Below are positions 25,259 to 37,590 of a DNA stretch of 64,000 nt, piece after piece. Made by a program: the position numbers and the translations under genes. The notes under the pieces are model-generated. The model saw nothing but the letters and a program-made list of their open reading frames with translations, made no database searches and had not been told where the DNA came from. Numbering within the stretch: position 1 is the stretch's first letter; every line of letters begins with the position of its first letter. Source of the stretch: Hevea brasiliensis (Eukaryota > Streptophyta > Magnoliopsida > Malpighiales > Euphorbiaceae); NCBI RefSeq assembly GCF_030052815.1, contig NC_079503.1:55904735-55968734 (forward strand), written 5' to 3'.

Positions 25259-25275
25259 ATTCTCCCCCCCTTAAA
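25259..25275 (-). other. Polypurine tract of E5
   Basis: The minus strand reads TTTTAAGGGGGGGAGAAT directly before TGTAACACC. The same arrangement is seen at 36169 and 61826. Confidence 0.9.
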
Positions 25276-25303
25276 ATAAATTTCGTCTGCGAAATTTTAC
25301 CCA

Positions 25304-25722
25304 ATAGCCATCTTACAATAGTCATACGTTTATTTTCTCCTTTCTATACGGTCGTATAAGCTTCTTTTCCTCAAATTTGTATAAGACTTTTAACAATCTA
25401 ATACAACGTTTAATTTGTTTGGATAACACCAATCTCCTCTTACTATTGTGTTGTCTAATATTTCGGTTCATGTTCCTTCTTTAATAACCCTTGAGGTCAT
25501 GTTAGAATCATTTATCTAGTCATTGGTCCTCTGACCATTCTAATCATAGTCTTCCTCACATTCGTAACATTTCTTTGTTATAACTGAACCAACTGTTCGA
25601 ATTTTTACGTCCTTAACTCTTTTTATCTTTCAATATTCTATAACTTACTTCTTTTTGTACTGAACTATAACCTTTCGATAATCTAACTTTTGAGTTTTAG
25701 ATCCCTAAGTAGGATTTTCAAA
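25304..25722 (-). other. Unrelated AT-rich block replacing the integrase C-terminus in E5
   Basis: On the minus strand, homology to E1 and E2 pol stops after the RLAKLYID region (about 25723). It resumes only at GGTAAAATTTCG near 25303, just before the polypurine tract. The relatives have about 0.9 kb here encoding the rest of integrase and the chromodomain. I found no long ORF and no similarity to other parts of this window. It may be a non-coding 3' region belonging to the B2-type parent, or an unrelated filler. Confidence 0.6.
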
Positions 25723-28302
25723 CTTATCGATGTATAACTTGGCCAATCTTTCTAAACTCTAGTCCATCCGAACTGGCAGAAAATGAGCAGATTTAGTCAG
25801 TCTGTCAACAATGACCCAAATTGCATCATGACTCTTCTGTGTCCGCGGAAGTCCCATTACAAAATCCATCATTATTCTTTCCCATTTCCATTCTGGCACT
25901 GGTAGTGGATGTAACAACCCAGTTGGTACTTGATGCTCTGCCTTTACTTGCTGACAAGTCAGGCATTTGGATACAAACTCTGCCACATCTCTTTTTAAAC
26001 CCATCCACCAGTAATGCTCCTTTAGCCCTCTATACATTTTTGTACCACCAGGGTGCATGGCAAAAGGAGACTCATGTGCTTCCTTCAAAATGATCTGCCT
26101 CAAATCAACATCAGTAGGAACGCACATTCTGCCCTAGTGTAGCAATAGACCATCATCTCTGATTGAGAATTCTGGTTTCTTGCCCTGTCGGACTTCTTCC
26201 ATCAACTTCTGATACTTCTGATCATTCTGAGCAGCCATTCTAATCTGATCAATCAACACTGGCTGTACATGCCATGCAACTGCTGTCTGCCCATCATCAT
26301 TAATCTCTAAGCTGGCATGCAATGATCTTAACTCATGTACCAAAGACAAAGGAGTAACCCGTAGACTTGCCATAGTCTTGTGACTTAAGGCGTCAGCCAC
26401 AACATTAGCTTTCCCTAGCTGATAGTCTATCAGACAATCATAGTCTTTTATCAACTCTAACCTTCTCCTCTGTCTCAAATTCAGCTCTTTCTGGGTGCCC
26501 AAATACTTTAAACTCTTATGATCCGTGTAGATGTAACACTTTTCCCCATATAAATAGTGCCTCCAGATCTTAAGAACAAACACAATAGCTGTAAGCTCCA
26601 AATCATGTGTTGGATAATTTCTCTCATGCGGTTTTAGCTAGCGTGATGCATAGGCAATGACATTTCGATCTTGCATCAATACACAGCCTAACCCATTATG
26701 AGAAGCATCACTATATATTATATATTCTTTACCGGAGTAGGTAAAGTCAGGACTGGAGCTTCAGTCAAACATCTCTTCAATTTATCAAAACTATGCTGGC
26801 ATTTGTCTGTCCACTGAAATTTTACATCTTTTCTAAGCAGCTTGGTCAATGGAGATGCCAACATGGAGAATCCCTTCACAAATCTACGGTAGTATCCAGC
26901 TAAACCTAAAATCGAATCTCTGTGACATTTCTGGGTGGCCTCCAATTAAGGACAGCTTTAATCTTACTTGGATCTACCTTGATGCCCTCTTCTGATACTA
27001 CATGCCCCAAGAAAGATATTTCTTTCAGCCAAAATTCACACTTCGACAATTTGGCATATAGCTATTTCTCCCTCAAAGTCTGCAGTACAATCCGCAGATG
27101 TCTATCATGCTCTTCTGCATTCCTCAAATAGACCAATATATCATCAATGAATACCACAACAAACTAGTCGAGGTATGGTCTGAAGATAGTGTTCATCAGA
27201 TTCATAAAAGCAGCCGGAGCATTAGTTAACCCGAATGGCATAACCAAAAACTCATAATGGCCATAGCGGGTTCTGAAGGCAGTTTTAGGAATACTTTGCT
27301 CTTGTACCTTCAGCTGATAATAACCTGATCTCAGGTCAATTTTGGAGAACACAGCTGCACCCCTCAACTGATCAAATAAGTCATCAATGCGGGGCAATGG
27401 ATATATGTTCTTTATAGTCACCTTATTCAACTATCGATAATCAATACACAAGCGGAGAGTGCCATCCTTCTTCTTTACAAACAATACTGGCGCTCCCCAA
27501 GGCGACACACTAGGGCGGATAAAGCCCTTGTCAAGCAGTTCTTGCAACTGCATTTTCAACTCTTTCAATTCTGTAGGTGCCATTCTATATGGCGTTATGG
27601 AGATTAGGTCCACACCAGGCATAACATCAATCTCAAACTGCACCTCTCTTTCTGGATGTAATCCTGGCAATTCATTAGGAAACACATCCGGAAAATCACA
27701 TACAGTAGGGATGTCCCTTAGTGCTGGACTCCCCACTTAGGTGTCTATCACATGTGCTAAGCATGCTTCACACCCCTTTCTGATCATCCTTTTGGCTAAT
27801 GCAGCCGAAATGATGTTTGATGGCAGTAAATGCCTCTCCCCGTGTATTACCACATCACCGTACAAAGGGAGACCAAAAGTGACTGTCTTCGCCTCTGATC
27901 AATCATGGCGTGATGCCTGGCTAACCAATCCATGCCCAGGATAATATCATACTCTCTAAAGGGCATTTCAATCAAGTCTGACAGGAAAACATGTCCTTGG
28001 ATCACCAAAGGACAGTCTCTATAAATTCTGTTGACCCAGACCTCTTGTTCTAATGGACTAGTTACTAGCACTTCAAAATCCATTTGCACACATGGAACAG
28101 CAAGTGAACTGACCATGCTAGCACTAAAATATGAATGGGTTGAACCCGGATCAAACAACACAAATACTTCTTGATCAGAGATAGAGAATGTACCAGCTAC
28201 CACATAGGAAGTCTCAGCCTCTTCTCGCTGTCTCATTGTGTAGATTCTGGTTAAAGCACTTCCTTGTCCTGATTGACCAATCGTGTTCTCGATCACCGGC
28301 AA
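25723..28302 (-). pseudogene. Gypsy protease, RT, RNase H and partial integrase (E5), broken
   Basis: On the minus strand: protease 28302-27847 with an intact [10 protein letters not shown] active site and ILGMDWLARHHAMID. RT follows ([43 protein letters not shown]; 27736-27164), then the connection ([18 protein letters not shown]), RNase H ([21 protein letters not shown]; 26601-26134), and the integrase zinc domain plus first core part ([29 protein letters not shown]; 26127-25759). Stops at Gln positions: 27737 (TAA), 27431, 27164, 27062, 26638 and 26134 (TAG). A further TAG at 25759 replaces Tyr. The integrase lacks its second and third catalytic residues and the chromodomain because of the unrelated block at 25304-25722. 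Confidence 0.9.
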
Positions 28303-28309
28303 AGGTTTC

Positions 28310-29484
28310 TACCTCTGCCTTTTCCTCTGCCAACTGACTGTGAACCTCTAGGAGCAGGACTCTGAATAGATCCCTCGGCAGTAGTAGGAGTTGGACCAAA
28401 TCTCAAAGACGGAGCACTAGTGTAGTCTCTTGCTAAATGAACCTTGCCTCCGCAGTTAAAGCAGGCTCCAGTGGCCCAATAGCATTCCCCTCCATGAATC
28501 TTGCCACAAGTCTCACAGGGGCGGGCAGAATGTGAACCCCTGCTCGACTGCTGACCAGACCTAGGGGGTCTCTGTCTGGAGAATCGGCCCCTACCAAATT
28601 TCCACCTCGACCCCTGCTGGGTCCACTAAATTTCTTTCTCTTTCTAGAGGTAGCACCAGAACTCTGTTCAACTGATTTTTCCCCCTTGTCTTTTTTTTTG
28701 ATTTCTCAGCTTTTTCTGATTTTTCTTTCACTGGGGTTGCTTCTGATTCAATTCTCTCCAGTTCAAGTGCTTGAGACATAAGCTCTGAGAAGTTACTGTG
28801 TCGAAATCCCACAACTTGCATCCTTATGCTAGGCTTCAAACCCGTCTCAAATCTCTTACATCTTGCCTTGCTGGTAGTAAGGAGACTCCCCGCATAGTGA
28901 CTCAGGTGGGAGAACTCCCTCTCATACTCTGCCACTGATCAATTTCCTTGTTTTAGACTCAGAAACTCTTGTAACTTCTGATCAACATATGCATCTGGGA
29001 TGTATTTCTGTCTGAACTCTCTGATGAAGTCGTCCCAGGTCAACACTGGTGGTTCAGCTAAGCTGTGTGGGATGGTCTTCCACCAATCATATGCATCCCC
29101 TTGCAGTAGCGACACAGAATACTCAAACTTTAGTTCATCTTGGCAGTGCAGCTTCTTAAATACTCTGTCCATTCTTTCAAGCCATTGCTCTGCCTCTAAA
29201 GGGTCCACTGTACCCTTGAATTTTGCAGCCCCATACTTCAATAACTTATCATACTGTCTGGCTGGAGGCAGTGGTTGTGCCACAGATGGTTGGGGTGGAG
29301 CTTGAACAGGCATACCCCCAGCCATTTGTTGAAACATTGTCGCCATCTGCTGTGCAAACTGTGTAGGGAACTGCGACATTTGCGGGGCTGGAGCTACTGA
29401 CCCACTGACATTTGGTAAAGCTGGGGCTTCCTCTTGTGCCTCAGCTTCAACAGACTGCTCAACTGAGCGATCCCCTTCTTCCAT
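28310..29484 (-). pseudogene. Gypsy Gag (E5), broken
   Basis: This starts at the ATG at 29484 (MEEGDRSVEQS), which agrees with the E2 start. The Gag core is clear over 28939-29484 (FKGTVDPLEAEQWLERMDRVF, YDWWKTIPHSL, FRQKYIPDAYVDQKL). A TGA at 28939 (AGA in relatives) interrupts it, and it continues to about 28591 (VAEYEREFSHLSHYAGSL), then shifts frame in a Lys/Glu-rich linker. In the CCHC knuckle near 28420-28470 the last Cys is Tyr (codon 28422-28424), so the finger is broken. The N-terminal region is rich in Gln, Pro and Ala. Confidence 0.88.
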
Positions 29485-29653
29485 TTCAGTCTGAAATTAG
29501 GGTATCTCCTGAATAAGTAACACATGGAGATTTCTCTCTGTTAGTTCATATTCATGATGTAATGCACTGTGTGTAACAATTATGGACATTGAGCAGTTGT
29601 ACTTAACAAAGAAAAGACACAAATTCATAGGTTAAAACATACTTCAAAAATTT

Positions 29654-29665
29654 GCTCTGATACCA
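29654..29665 (-). other. Primer-binding site of E5
   Basis: The minus strand reads TGGTATCAGAGC, 8 bp inside the 5' LTR end, after TGTTTTAG. It is a perfect match to the initiator-Met tRNA site. Confidence 0.92.
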
Positions 29666-29673
29666 CTAAAACA

Positions 29674-32600
29674 TGTCACACCTTAACCCTCTGTATGGCA
29701 TAACATGATCCCGTAGAATACCTAATGAACTATCGAACTTTACCTACCGATAACTCATTAAGTACCCCACAAGGGATTTTAAGCAATTTTCTTACTTTTG
29801 ACAAGTGGTGAGCATTTTCTAATAGGTATTTAAAACATATGATTAAAAGTAAATCTAATTAATATTTTTGGTCCATTTTAGTTTTCCTCAAATTTTATAA
29901 AAATTTTGACAGAGTTCTGTCTGTATTTTGAGAAACCAGTTCTTCAAATACCTATAAAAAACACTTCTAAAAGTTTTTCTCAACCACTACTTCGATTTCA
30001 CAATCAAACTCAATCAATTTCACAATGATTTCAATAAATTTCTCAAGTTCAAAATTCAATAATCCTCAGCATACTAGCAATACATTTCATTTAAATTAAA
30101 TAAAATAGTTGTACTCATATTTCATTAGAGACAACACAATTTATGTACATTCTTACAAAATTTACATCAAAAGAAATACAAACTAAACTTTATTACAAAC
30201 TTCATACAAATTTTTGTACAAGCTGCTCAAGACCCATTTGCACGTCCATACATTTATATGCAATACATACATGAAAAGAAATATTTACAATTAGGGTATA
30301 AATTATACCCGAAGACTTTAAGCTGATAGCTCCTCACACTTCAAAGAAATACTCACGCTTCCTCTAGTCTCAGACTGCGATAGCAATAGAAGCTATCGCT
30401 GAGTACTAGGACTCAGTGGTGCACAACATACTAAAATAATCTTTATACAAAACTTAAATCACATTTATTCAAAAATTTGGCTAGACATGAGAATTAAGTA
30501 CAAATCATGCATTATGAGATTTTAAATGCAAACCAAGTTCATTTCAAAGTATCAAAACACATTTCATAAAACCCACAGTTAGATCATGCCATTCGAAACA
30601 AATAGAATCTCAATAGCCAGAGGCTAAAGAGAAATCACATCACAAGGCTAGCTAGCTCAAATATATGGATATCCATTCACATCCTCTTTTACTGGCACAC
30701 CTCAACACTTCTCCAGAGAAGGAATCAAAATTCAAAACTAATTACCCCCACTAGTCGTGCTAGTGAGGTGTCCAAATATATGGTCATGACACTGTGGTTT
30801 CAAAACTTATCTTAACAATTTGCTAAACATTTTCATTTCAAATATACACAATAACTTTCACAATTTAAATCAAACAACATAAGAATGGCATAATTCAATA
30901 TTTCACATTATTCAAAACAGTATGCAGAAGATAATTATAAAAAGTATACGTTGTGCACAAACCTCAAGCGAGTCGCCTCTTGGCCTAGACTCGGTTTCTC
31001 GGGTTCTTTCTCGGTATTCCTTTCAACTGAAACACACAATTTTACAGTATTTTAGTACCATAATTTAACATAAATTCAAAAATAAATTTAACTTCACTTT
31101 TACCTAGCTCTAACGTGCTAAATTCGACGTTCTTGAAATTTTGTGTTTCGGGTTACTATTCACTGCACTATTCAAGTCAAATTATTGACTTTCTAAGGCT
31201 TAATAGGTATGGAAATTCCAACTTTACCCACATACCACATTTTGGTCACCAAACTTGTTGGTTTTGGTCATTTTCTTAGAACTTAGGTCTTTTAGGCAAA
31301 ATTGCCAAATTTTCAGTTTTGGTGTCCTTAATTGTACTGTTTCATTAATCAGTTTACTGTTGGAATTTGGTAAAACTTTCTTCATAGAAAATGTTCCTTA
31401 TTGTCTTAAGTTTATTCTCCTTTTTTAATCACCCCAATTGGAGTTTTGTAGCTCAAGTTATAAGCAAATAATATTTACTGTTCATGCTGCAGAATTTGGT
31501 TCTGCAAATTTGTTGATCCAACTTCATTCAGCAATTTGATCAAGTTAGGTTCATAATTTGGTCTAATTTTCTTCATATGAAATGTTCTACTATGTCATAG
31601 GTTTCCATCGGTTCAAGAATCGCCTAAATCGGAGTTTTCTAGAGAGAGTTATAGCCATTGAAACTTTACTGTTCATATGGTAATCTGCAGTTCTGCAGAT
31701 TCAGGTCACCAACTTTGCTCAGTATTTTGATTGGGTTAATGGCATAATTTGGGTTGGTGTTCTTCATAAAAGTTTTAGATATATATCTTATCTAATTACT
31801 GGTAAAATTTCAGGTCATTTTGACTTTCCTAGCTCGAGTTATGACCAAATGATGTTCATTTGGTCAGTTTGTGCAGAGGCAGCCTGCGATTTTTCGACTT
31901 CGGCCACTTTGTTCACTAGGTTTTAGTCACTTTTTGGGCAGGCTTTCTAAATAAAAATTGTGTCATTTAGTGCCTATTTTCATACCCAATTGGTCCCATA
32001 TCCATTGGACTTGTAAAATTTCATTTTTGGTCCCTCAAAGGAGGCTTTTTTGTCATGCTTCATAGCCAATCCGAATTGGCTTTTGATTCCAACACTTCTA
32101 ACACATTTAATTAGGTCACAAATGACCATTTCTCACTTTACATTAGGTCAAAAACACCATTTACAAGTTTGTCACATTTTTGGTCTCCAAACCCTAACGT
32201 CCAAAACCTTAAGTTTGTCCAATCTTCACAATTCATGTAATCTAATTATACAATTCACATATCTAACATCTACTCACCAAGATTTCATGTTTAGCCTAAC
32301 TAAATACCATCAAAACCTTAAGGTTCCATGGCTGCCACATTCTCTCTTTCCTTATTTAAGCATGGTTTCCTTTATTTCTAATGCAATTTCATCACACATA
32401 AACTTAAATTCATGAGTTCAATAAGAATCTAACTTGAAGTTGCACTTACCTCAATTTGTAGATTTCCTAGTTCTTTAATTCTCCAAGTTTTCTCTCCCTT
32501 CTTGCTCCCAAAGTGTTTATCTAGGTTTAAGGGTAAGATTTAATGTTGGGATTTAGAGGATTTATGGAAAGGAACCAAAGAGTTCAAGCTTTTGTTCCTT

Positions 32601-33343
32601 AAAAATGGTGGAAGAAAAAATGAGAAAGAGTGGAGAGAAAATTGGGACGGTACTTAGGAAGAAGAAGACCAAAAAGTGATTTTTTTCATTTTTTTTTTGT
32701 TATTTTATGTCTTATTAACAAGAATTGACTTGGTCAATTTGGGTAGGCAAATTAAAATTGTATTTTGACATCATTTTAATGTCATAAAGTGATGTAATTA
32801 GCTTTTTCTTTTCCTTTCCTTTTTTTTATTTTTCTATTAGTTCTTTAATTTAATTCCTAACTCCAAAATTTTCTTTTCTCCAATTTTATTTGACAGTTAG
32901 GTCAGGAGTCAGCTCTTGGGGCCAATTGACCAAATTGCCCCTCACCAGTTCATCCCGATTTGCAATTAATTCCATATTTCTTCTGGCTCTCTGACCTAAT
33001 TATTTGACTGGCTTAACAGTTCTTTTTCATGATTTTCTCTTTTCCACTGTGTTCATAAGGGTCCTAAGGACCGCGGCGTCACATTTTACGGTTCGAAATT
33101 TGAGTTTAAAATGACTTCGCAGTCATTCCCGAGAAGGTCACCCATCGCTGTGACTCTCGGCTCGTTTAACTTCTTCTGTTCTGTTTTTCTTATTTATACT
33201 TAACTAATTGAACATTACTAATTATTTGTATTTATGGCTTCTCTAATTGACTTAAGTGTGGTTCTAATCTCCTTAATTGTCCGGACTAACACCGGTCACC
33301 GAAACAGTGAAATCTACCAGGCTATGCAAACGGGGGTGTTACA
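29674..33343 (-). repeat. LTR A as 5' LTR of E5
   Basis: A 3670-bp LTR which on the minus strand starts TGTAACACCCCCGTTTGC at 33343 and ends AAGGTGTGACA at 29674. The U3 start (TAGCCTGGTAGATTTCACTG) assigns it to subfamily A, like 37002, and not to B2. Several ORF-like runs inside it (for example 32050-32415) are chance openings. Both hairpins are preserved at 30377-30416. Confidence 0.9.
30377..30416 (-). other. Twin hairpin in LTR A (copy in E5)
   Basis: Hairpin 2 is a perfect 8-bp stem here: GCGATAGC (30377-30384) with GCTATCGC (30392-30399). Hairpin 1 is CTGAGT/ACTCAG (30399-30416). In E0 the corresponding arm of hairpin 2 is GCTGTCGC, so a U-A pair here is a U-G pair there. Confidence 0.6.
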
Positions 33344-36134
33344 GATCCAATCTCCATAACACCATACAGAATGGCACTAGCAGAATTAAAGGAGTTGAAG
33401 GTACAGTTGCAAGAACTACTTGAAAAGGGCTTGATTCGCTCTAGTATGTCACCTTGGGGAGCGCCAGTATTGTTTGTTTAGAAGAAAGATGGCACTTTCT
33501 GCTTATGCATTAACTACCGGCAGTTGAATAAGGTGACAATAAAGAACAGATATCCATTGCCTCGCATTGATGATCTGTTTGATCAGTTGAAGGGTGTAGC
33601 TATATTCTCCAAAATTGATTTGCTATCTGGTTATTATCAGTTGAAAGTGCAAGAGCAGAGTATTACAAAAACTGCTTTCAGAACTCGGTATAGCCACTAT
33701 GAGTTTCTGGTAATGCCATTCGGGTTAACTAATGCTCCAGCTACTTTTACGGATCTGATGAACACTATCTTCAGACCATATCTCGACCAATTTGTGGTGG
33801 TGTTTATTGATGATATTTTGATATATTCGAGAAATGCAGAGGAGCATGAAAGACATCTGCGGATTATACTGCAGACTTTGAGGGAGAAACAACTATATGC
33901 CAAATTATCGAAATGTGAATTTTGGCTGAAAGAAATCTCTTTCTTGGGACATGTTGTGTTAGCTGAAGGGATCAAGGTAGATTCCAGTAAGGTAGAAGCT
34001 ATCCTTAATTGGAAGCCACCTAGGAATATAACAGAAATTCATTGTTTTCTGGGTTTAGCTAGATACTACTGCTGGTTTGTGAAAGGATTTTTTATGTTAG
34101 CTTCTCTACTGACCAAACTACTTCGGAAATATGTAAAATTTCTTTGGAAAGATAAATGCCAGCAGAGTTTTGATGAGTTGAAGAGGTGTTTGACTGAAGT
34201 TCCAGTCCTTACTTTACCTACCCCGGGTAAAGAATACACAGTTTATAGTGATGCTTCTCATAATGGGTTAGGCTGTGTACTAATGCAAGATCGGAATGTC
34301 ATTGCTTATGCATCACACCAGCTGAAAACCGCATGAGAGGAACTACCCAACATATGATTTAGAGCTTGTAGCTATTGTTTTTGCTCTGAAGATCTGGAGA
34401 CACTACTTGTATGGGGAGAAATGTTACATCTACACAGATCACAAGAGCTTGAAGTACCTGGGCACCCAGAAGGAATTGAATTTGAGGCAGAGAAGATGGT
34501 TAGAATTGATTAAAGACTATGATTACTTAATTGACTATCAGCCAGGGAAAGCAAATGTGGTGGCTGATGCCTTAAGTCGCAAGACTATGGCAAGTCTTAG
34601 AGTTTCTCCTTTGTCCATGGTACATGAGTTGAAAGCACAGCATGCCAGTTTGGAGATTGATGATGAGGGACATATAGTAGTTGCATGGCATGTACAACCA
34701 ATGTTGATTGATCAGATCAGAATGGCTACTCAGAGTGATGGAAAATATCAAAAGCTACAGAAAAAAGTCCAGCAGGGCATGAAACTTGAATTTTCTATGA
34801 GAGATGATGGTTTACTACTACATCAGGGCAGAATGTGCATTGCTAATGATGTGGAATTAAGACAGATCATTATGAAGGAAGCACATGAGTCTCCTTTTGC
34901 TATGCACCCTGGTGGAACTAAAATGTATAGAGGGTTGAAAGAGCATTACTGGTGGATGGGTATAAAGAGGGATGTAGCTGATTTTGTCTCCAAATGCCTA
35001 ACTTGTCAGCAAGTGAAGGCAGAACATCAAGTTCTAGCTGGTTTATTACATCCATTGCCAGTACCAGAGTGGAAATGGGAATGGATAACTATGAATTTTG
35101 TTATGGGACTTCCGAGGACACAGAATAGTCATGATGCAGTATGGGTTATAGTTGATAGACTGACCAAGTCTGCTCACTTTTTGCCAGTCCGGATGGACTA
35201 TAGTTTGGAGAGATTGGCCAAATTGTACATAAATGAGATTGTAAAACTGCATGGAGTGCCAGTATCGATTGTATCAGACAGAGATCCTAGATTCACTTCT
35301 AGATTCTAGGGTAGTCTTCAAAGAGCCCTAGGAACTAGATTGAACTTCAGCATGACATTCCACCCACAAACAAATGGCCAGTCTGAGAGGGTAATTCAGA
35401 TCTTGGAGGATATGCTACGAGCTTGTGTGATTGAGTTTGAAGATAGTTGGGATACACACTTGCCTTTGATTAAATTTTCTTATAACAACAGCTACCAATC
35501 AAGCATTGGGACGCCTCCATATGAAGCTTTATATGGCAGAAAGTGCAGAACTCCCCTATGTTGGGATGAAGTAGGTGAAAGGAAGATGATTGGGCCAGAA
35601 ATTGTTCAACAGACAGAGGAAAAGATCAGATTGATCAGAGATCGACTCAAGGCTGCATCAAACTATCAGAAGTCTTATGTTAATCTGAAGAGAAGAGATA
35701 TTGAATATGCAGTGGGTGATAAGGTATTCCTCAAAGTTTCTCCTTGGAAGAGGATTGTGAGATTTGGCAGAAAGGGGAAATTGAGTCCTCGTTTCATCAG
35801 ACCATATGAGGTTCTGGAAAGAGTGGGTCCTTTGGCATATCAGTTGGCATTACCTCCAGAGCTAAAAAGGAAACACAGTGTCTTCCATGTGTCCATGTTA
35901 AGGAGGTACAGATCTGACCCATCTCATATTCTATTAGTTGAAGAGATTGAGGTAAATCCAGACCTCTCATATGAGGAAGAACCCATAGAAATTCTGGCAT
36001 ATGAGGTGAAGCAGCTGAGGAATAAACAGATACACCTGGTTAAAGTGCTATGGAACCATCATTAAGGCCACGAAGCTACTTAGGAACGTGAAGAGGACAT
36101 GAGGAGACAGCACCCATAGCTGTTCAGAAATTGA
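33344..36134 (+). pseudogene. Gypsy RT, RNase H, integrase and chromodomain (E1 right part), broken
   Basis: This starts abruptly within the RT N-terminus after the E5 LTR. RT has [27 protein letters not shown] and the catalytic FIDD at 33803-33814. RNase H has [14 protein letters not shown] and [11 protein letters not shown]. Integrase has the HHCC region ([30 protein letters not shown]), [12 protein letters not shown] and [15 protein letters not shown], uninterrupted here. A GPF-type region (FIRPYEVLERVGPLAYQL) and a chromodomain-like tail (EEPIEILAYEVKQL ... DMRRQHP) follow, ending TGA at 36132. Lesions: TAG at 33479 (Lys in relatives); a 1-bp insertion near 34330; TAG at 35308 (Trp); TAA at 36063; TAG at 36081 (Trp); TAG at 36117 (Gln). 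This fragment carries LTR B1 downstream, not the B2 of the gag fragment at 19797. Confidence 0.9.
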
Positions 36135-36168
36135 TGCCAGGTAAAATTTCGAGACAAAATTTATTTTA

Positions 36169-36189
36169 AGGGGGGGGGGGGGGGAGAAT
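36169..36189 (+). other. Polypurine tract with a 15-G run
   Basis: TTTTAA is followed by 15 consecutive G (36170-36184) and AGAAT, then the LTR. The matching tract of E2 (61830) has 9 G. The run is probably expanded by slippage, and its length may be unreliable in the assembly. Confidence 0.85.
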
Positions 36190-37001
36190 TATAACACCCC
36201 TATGTTCGGTAGTGCATTCTACTGTTTCAGTGACCAGTGTCTGTCCGGATAGCTAGGATGCCCAAAACTATACTTAGATGTTAGTGAGGAGACATAAAAT
36301 AATGAAATGCAATAGAGGAAAATATAGGAAAAACAAAGAAAAAATAATAGCAATGAAATGTAGCCAAGTTAAACGAGCCGAAAACCGTAGCGATGGGTGA
36401 CCAAACCGGGAAGTTGCGGCGTAGACCGTTGACTAGCCTTGGACTGCGGGGAACCCTGAAAAATATTTTTAAGAATTAAATAAACATCTATTGAAGTCTA
36501 AATGTTATTAGAAATATTAAAGAAAATTTAATTAATTAGTATAAAGAACAACGAAAAATTAAGAAAACGATAAAACTCGGTGTTATCGAAAAATCGAAAA
36601 TGCAACCCGAATAGGGGCATTGTGGTTATTTGACATCCCTAGTTGCCTTTTGACCTAAATGTCCATTAAAATAAATGATATTAAACCTTGAAAATATCAT
36701 GAAAATTAAAGTGGTGGTACATAATGTAAATAGTGGAAGTGATGAGGCAAACTTGCAAAATTTGAAAACTTTGAATAAACAACTATTTATTTTTCATTAG
36801 TGCTCCACTAATCTCAACCTTTGGACACCTAAAGGGGCACTTGGAGCACTAGGAAGTCATCTTCAACCTTACCTTGCAAACCAGCTGAAGCATCCAAGGA
36901 GAATCCTCCATTGCCGTCCACACTCCAAGCTTGAATCCACCATGATTAAACCATAAAAACCTCAAGTGCCTTCATTAAACTTGACCACCACACCTTGGGC
37001 A
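36190..37001 (+). repeat. LTR B1, 3' LTR truncated by insertion of E2
   Basis: This begins TATAACACCCCTATGTTCGG (terminal TG changed to TA) straight after the polypurine tract, so it is a 3' LTR. Only about 812 bp remain before E2 starts at 37002. It is closest to 14465-15900. The last five bases, GGGCA, should recur to the right of E2, beyond the window. Confidence 0.88.
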
Positions 37002-37556
37002 TGTAACACCCCTATTTGTATAGCCTGGTATATTTCACTGTTTCGGTGATCAGAGTCGGTCTAGACAATTAAGGGGATTAGAACCACATTTAAGACAACT
37101 AAATAAGCCATAAACACAAATAATTAGTAATTGCCAATTAGTTAAGTATAAATAAGAAAAAACAGAACATAAGAAGTTAAACAAGTCGAGAGTCACAGCG
37201 ATGGGTGACCTTATCGGGAACGACTGCAAAGTAGATTTAAACTCAAATTTTGAACCGTAAAATGTGATGCTGTGGTCCTTAGGACCATTATGAACACAGT
37301 GGAAAAGAGAAAATCATGAAAAAGAACTGTTAATCCAGTCAAATAATTAGGTCAGGGAGTTGAAAGAAATGTTAAATTATTTGCAAACTGGGATGAACCG
37401 GCGAGGGGCAATTTGGTCAATTGACTCCGAAAGCTGGCTCCTGACCTAACTGTCAAATAAAATCGGAGAAAAGAAAACTTTGGAATCGAGAATTAAATTA
37501 AAGAACTAATAGAAAAATAAATAAAAAAATGAAAAAAATGAAAAAAGTTAAAAAGG

Positions 37557-37590
37557 TGATGACATCATGCATGACATCATGCATGATGCC
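37557..37590. promoter_or_regulatory. Two TGACATCA units in E2 5' LTR U3
   Basis: This is the same 12-bp tandem (ATGACATCATGC) as at 594-627. The E2 3' LTR keeps one unit at 62400-62421, so the two LTRs of one element differ by one repeat unit. Confidence 0.4.

Larger units (their letters stand above)
21454..33343 (-). mobile_element. E5: minus-strand gypsy element with two different LTRs
   Basis: An 11.9-kb minus-strand structure: 5' LTR of type A (29674-33343), primer-binding site, gag, protease, RT, RNase H, partial integrase, an unrelated 0.4-kb block, polypurine tract, and 3' LTR of type B2 (21454-25258). Both outer ends are exact LTR termini (TGTCACA and TGTTACA as read on the plus strand). 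The flanks are AAATA and GATCC, so there is no target duplication, and about 204 bp of the surrounding element are gone. One reverse-transcription cycle makes identical LTRs, so two LTR subfamilies imply recombination between two insertions. Confidence 0.85.

Noticed and set aside
32050..32415. 121-codon ORF in the LTR A of E5
   Set aside because: It is not conserved in the other LTR A copies, has low-complexity AT-driven composition, and lies in a non-coding LTR.
21454..33343. Simple inversion of this segment as the reason for its minus orientation
   Set aside because: Both borders are exact LTR termini, which integrase makes; an inversion breaking precisely at two LTR ends is less likely than insertion of minus-strand elements.
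36170..36184. 15-G run as a G-quadruplex regulatory element
   Set aside because: It is the polypurine tract in its expected place; the extra length is best read as slippage or sequencing uncertainty.
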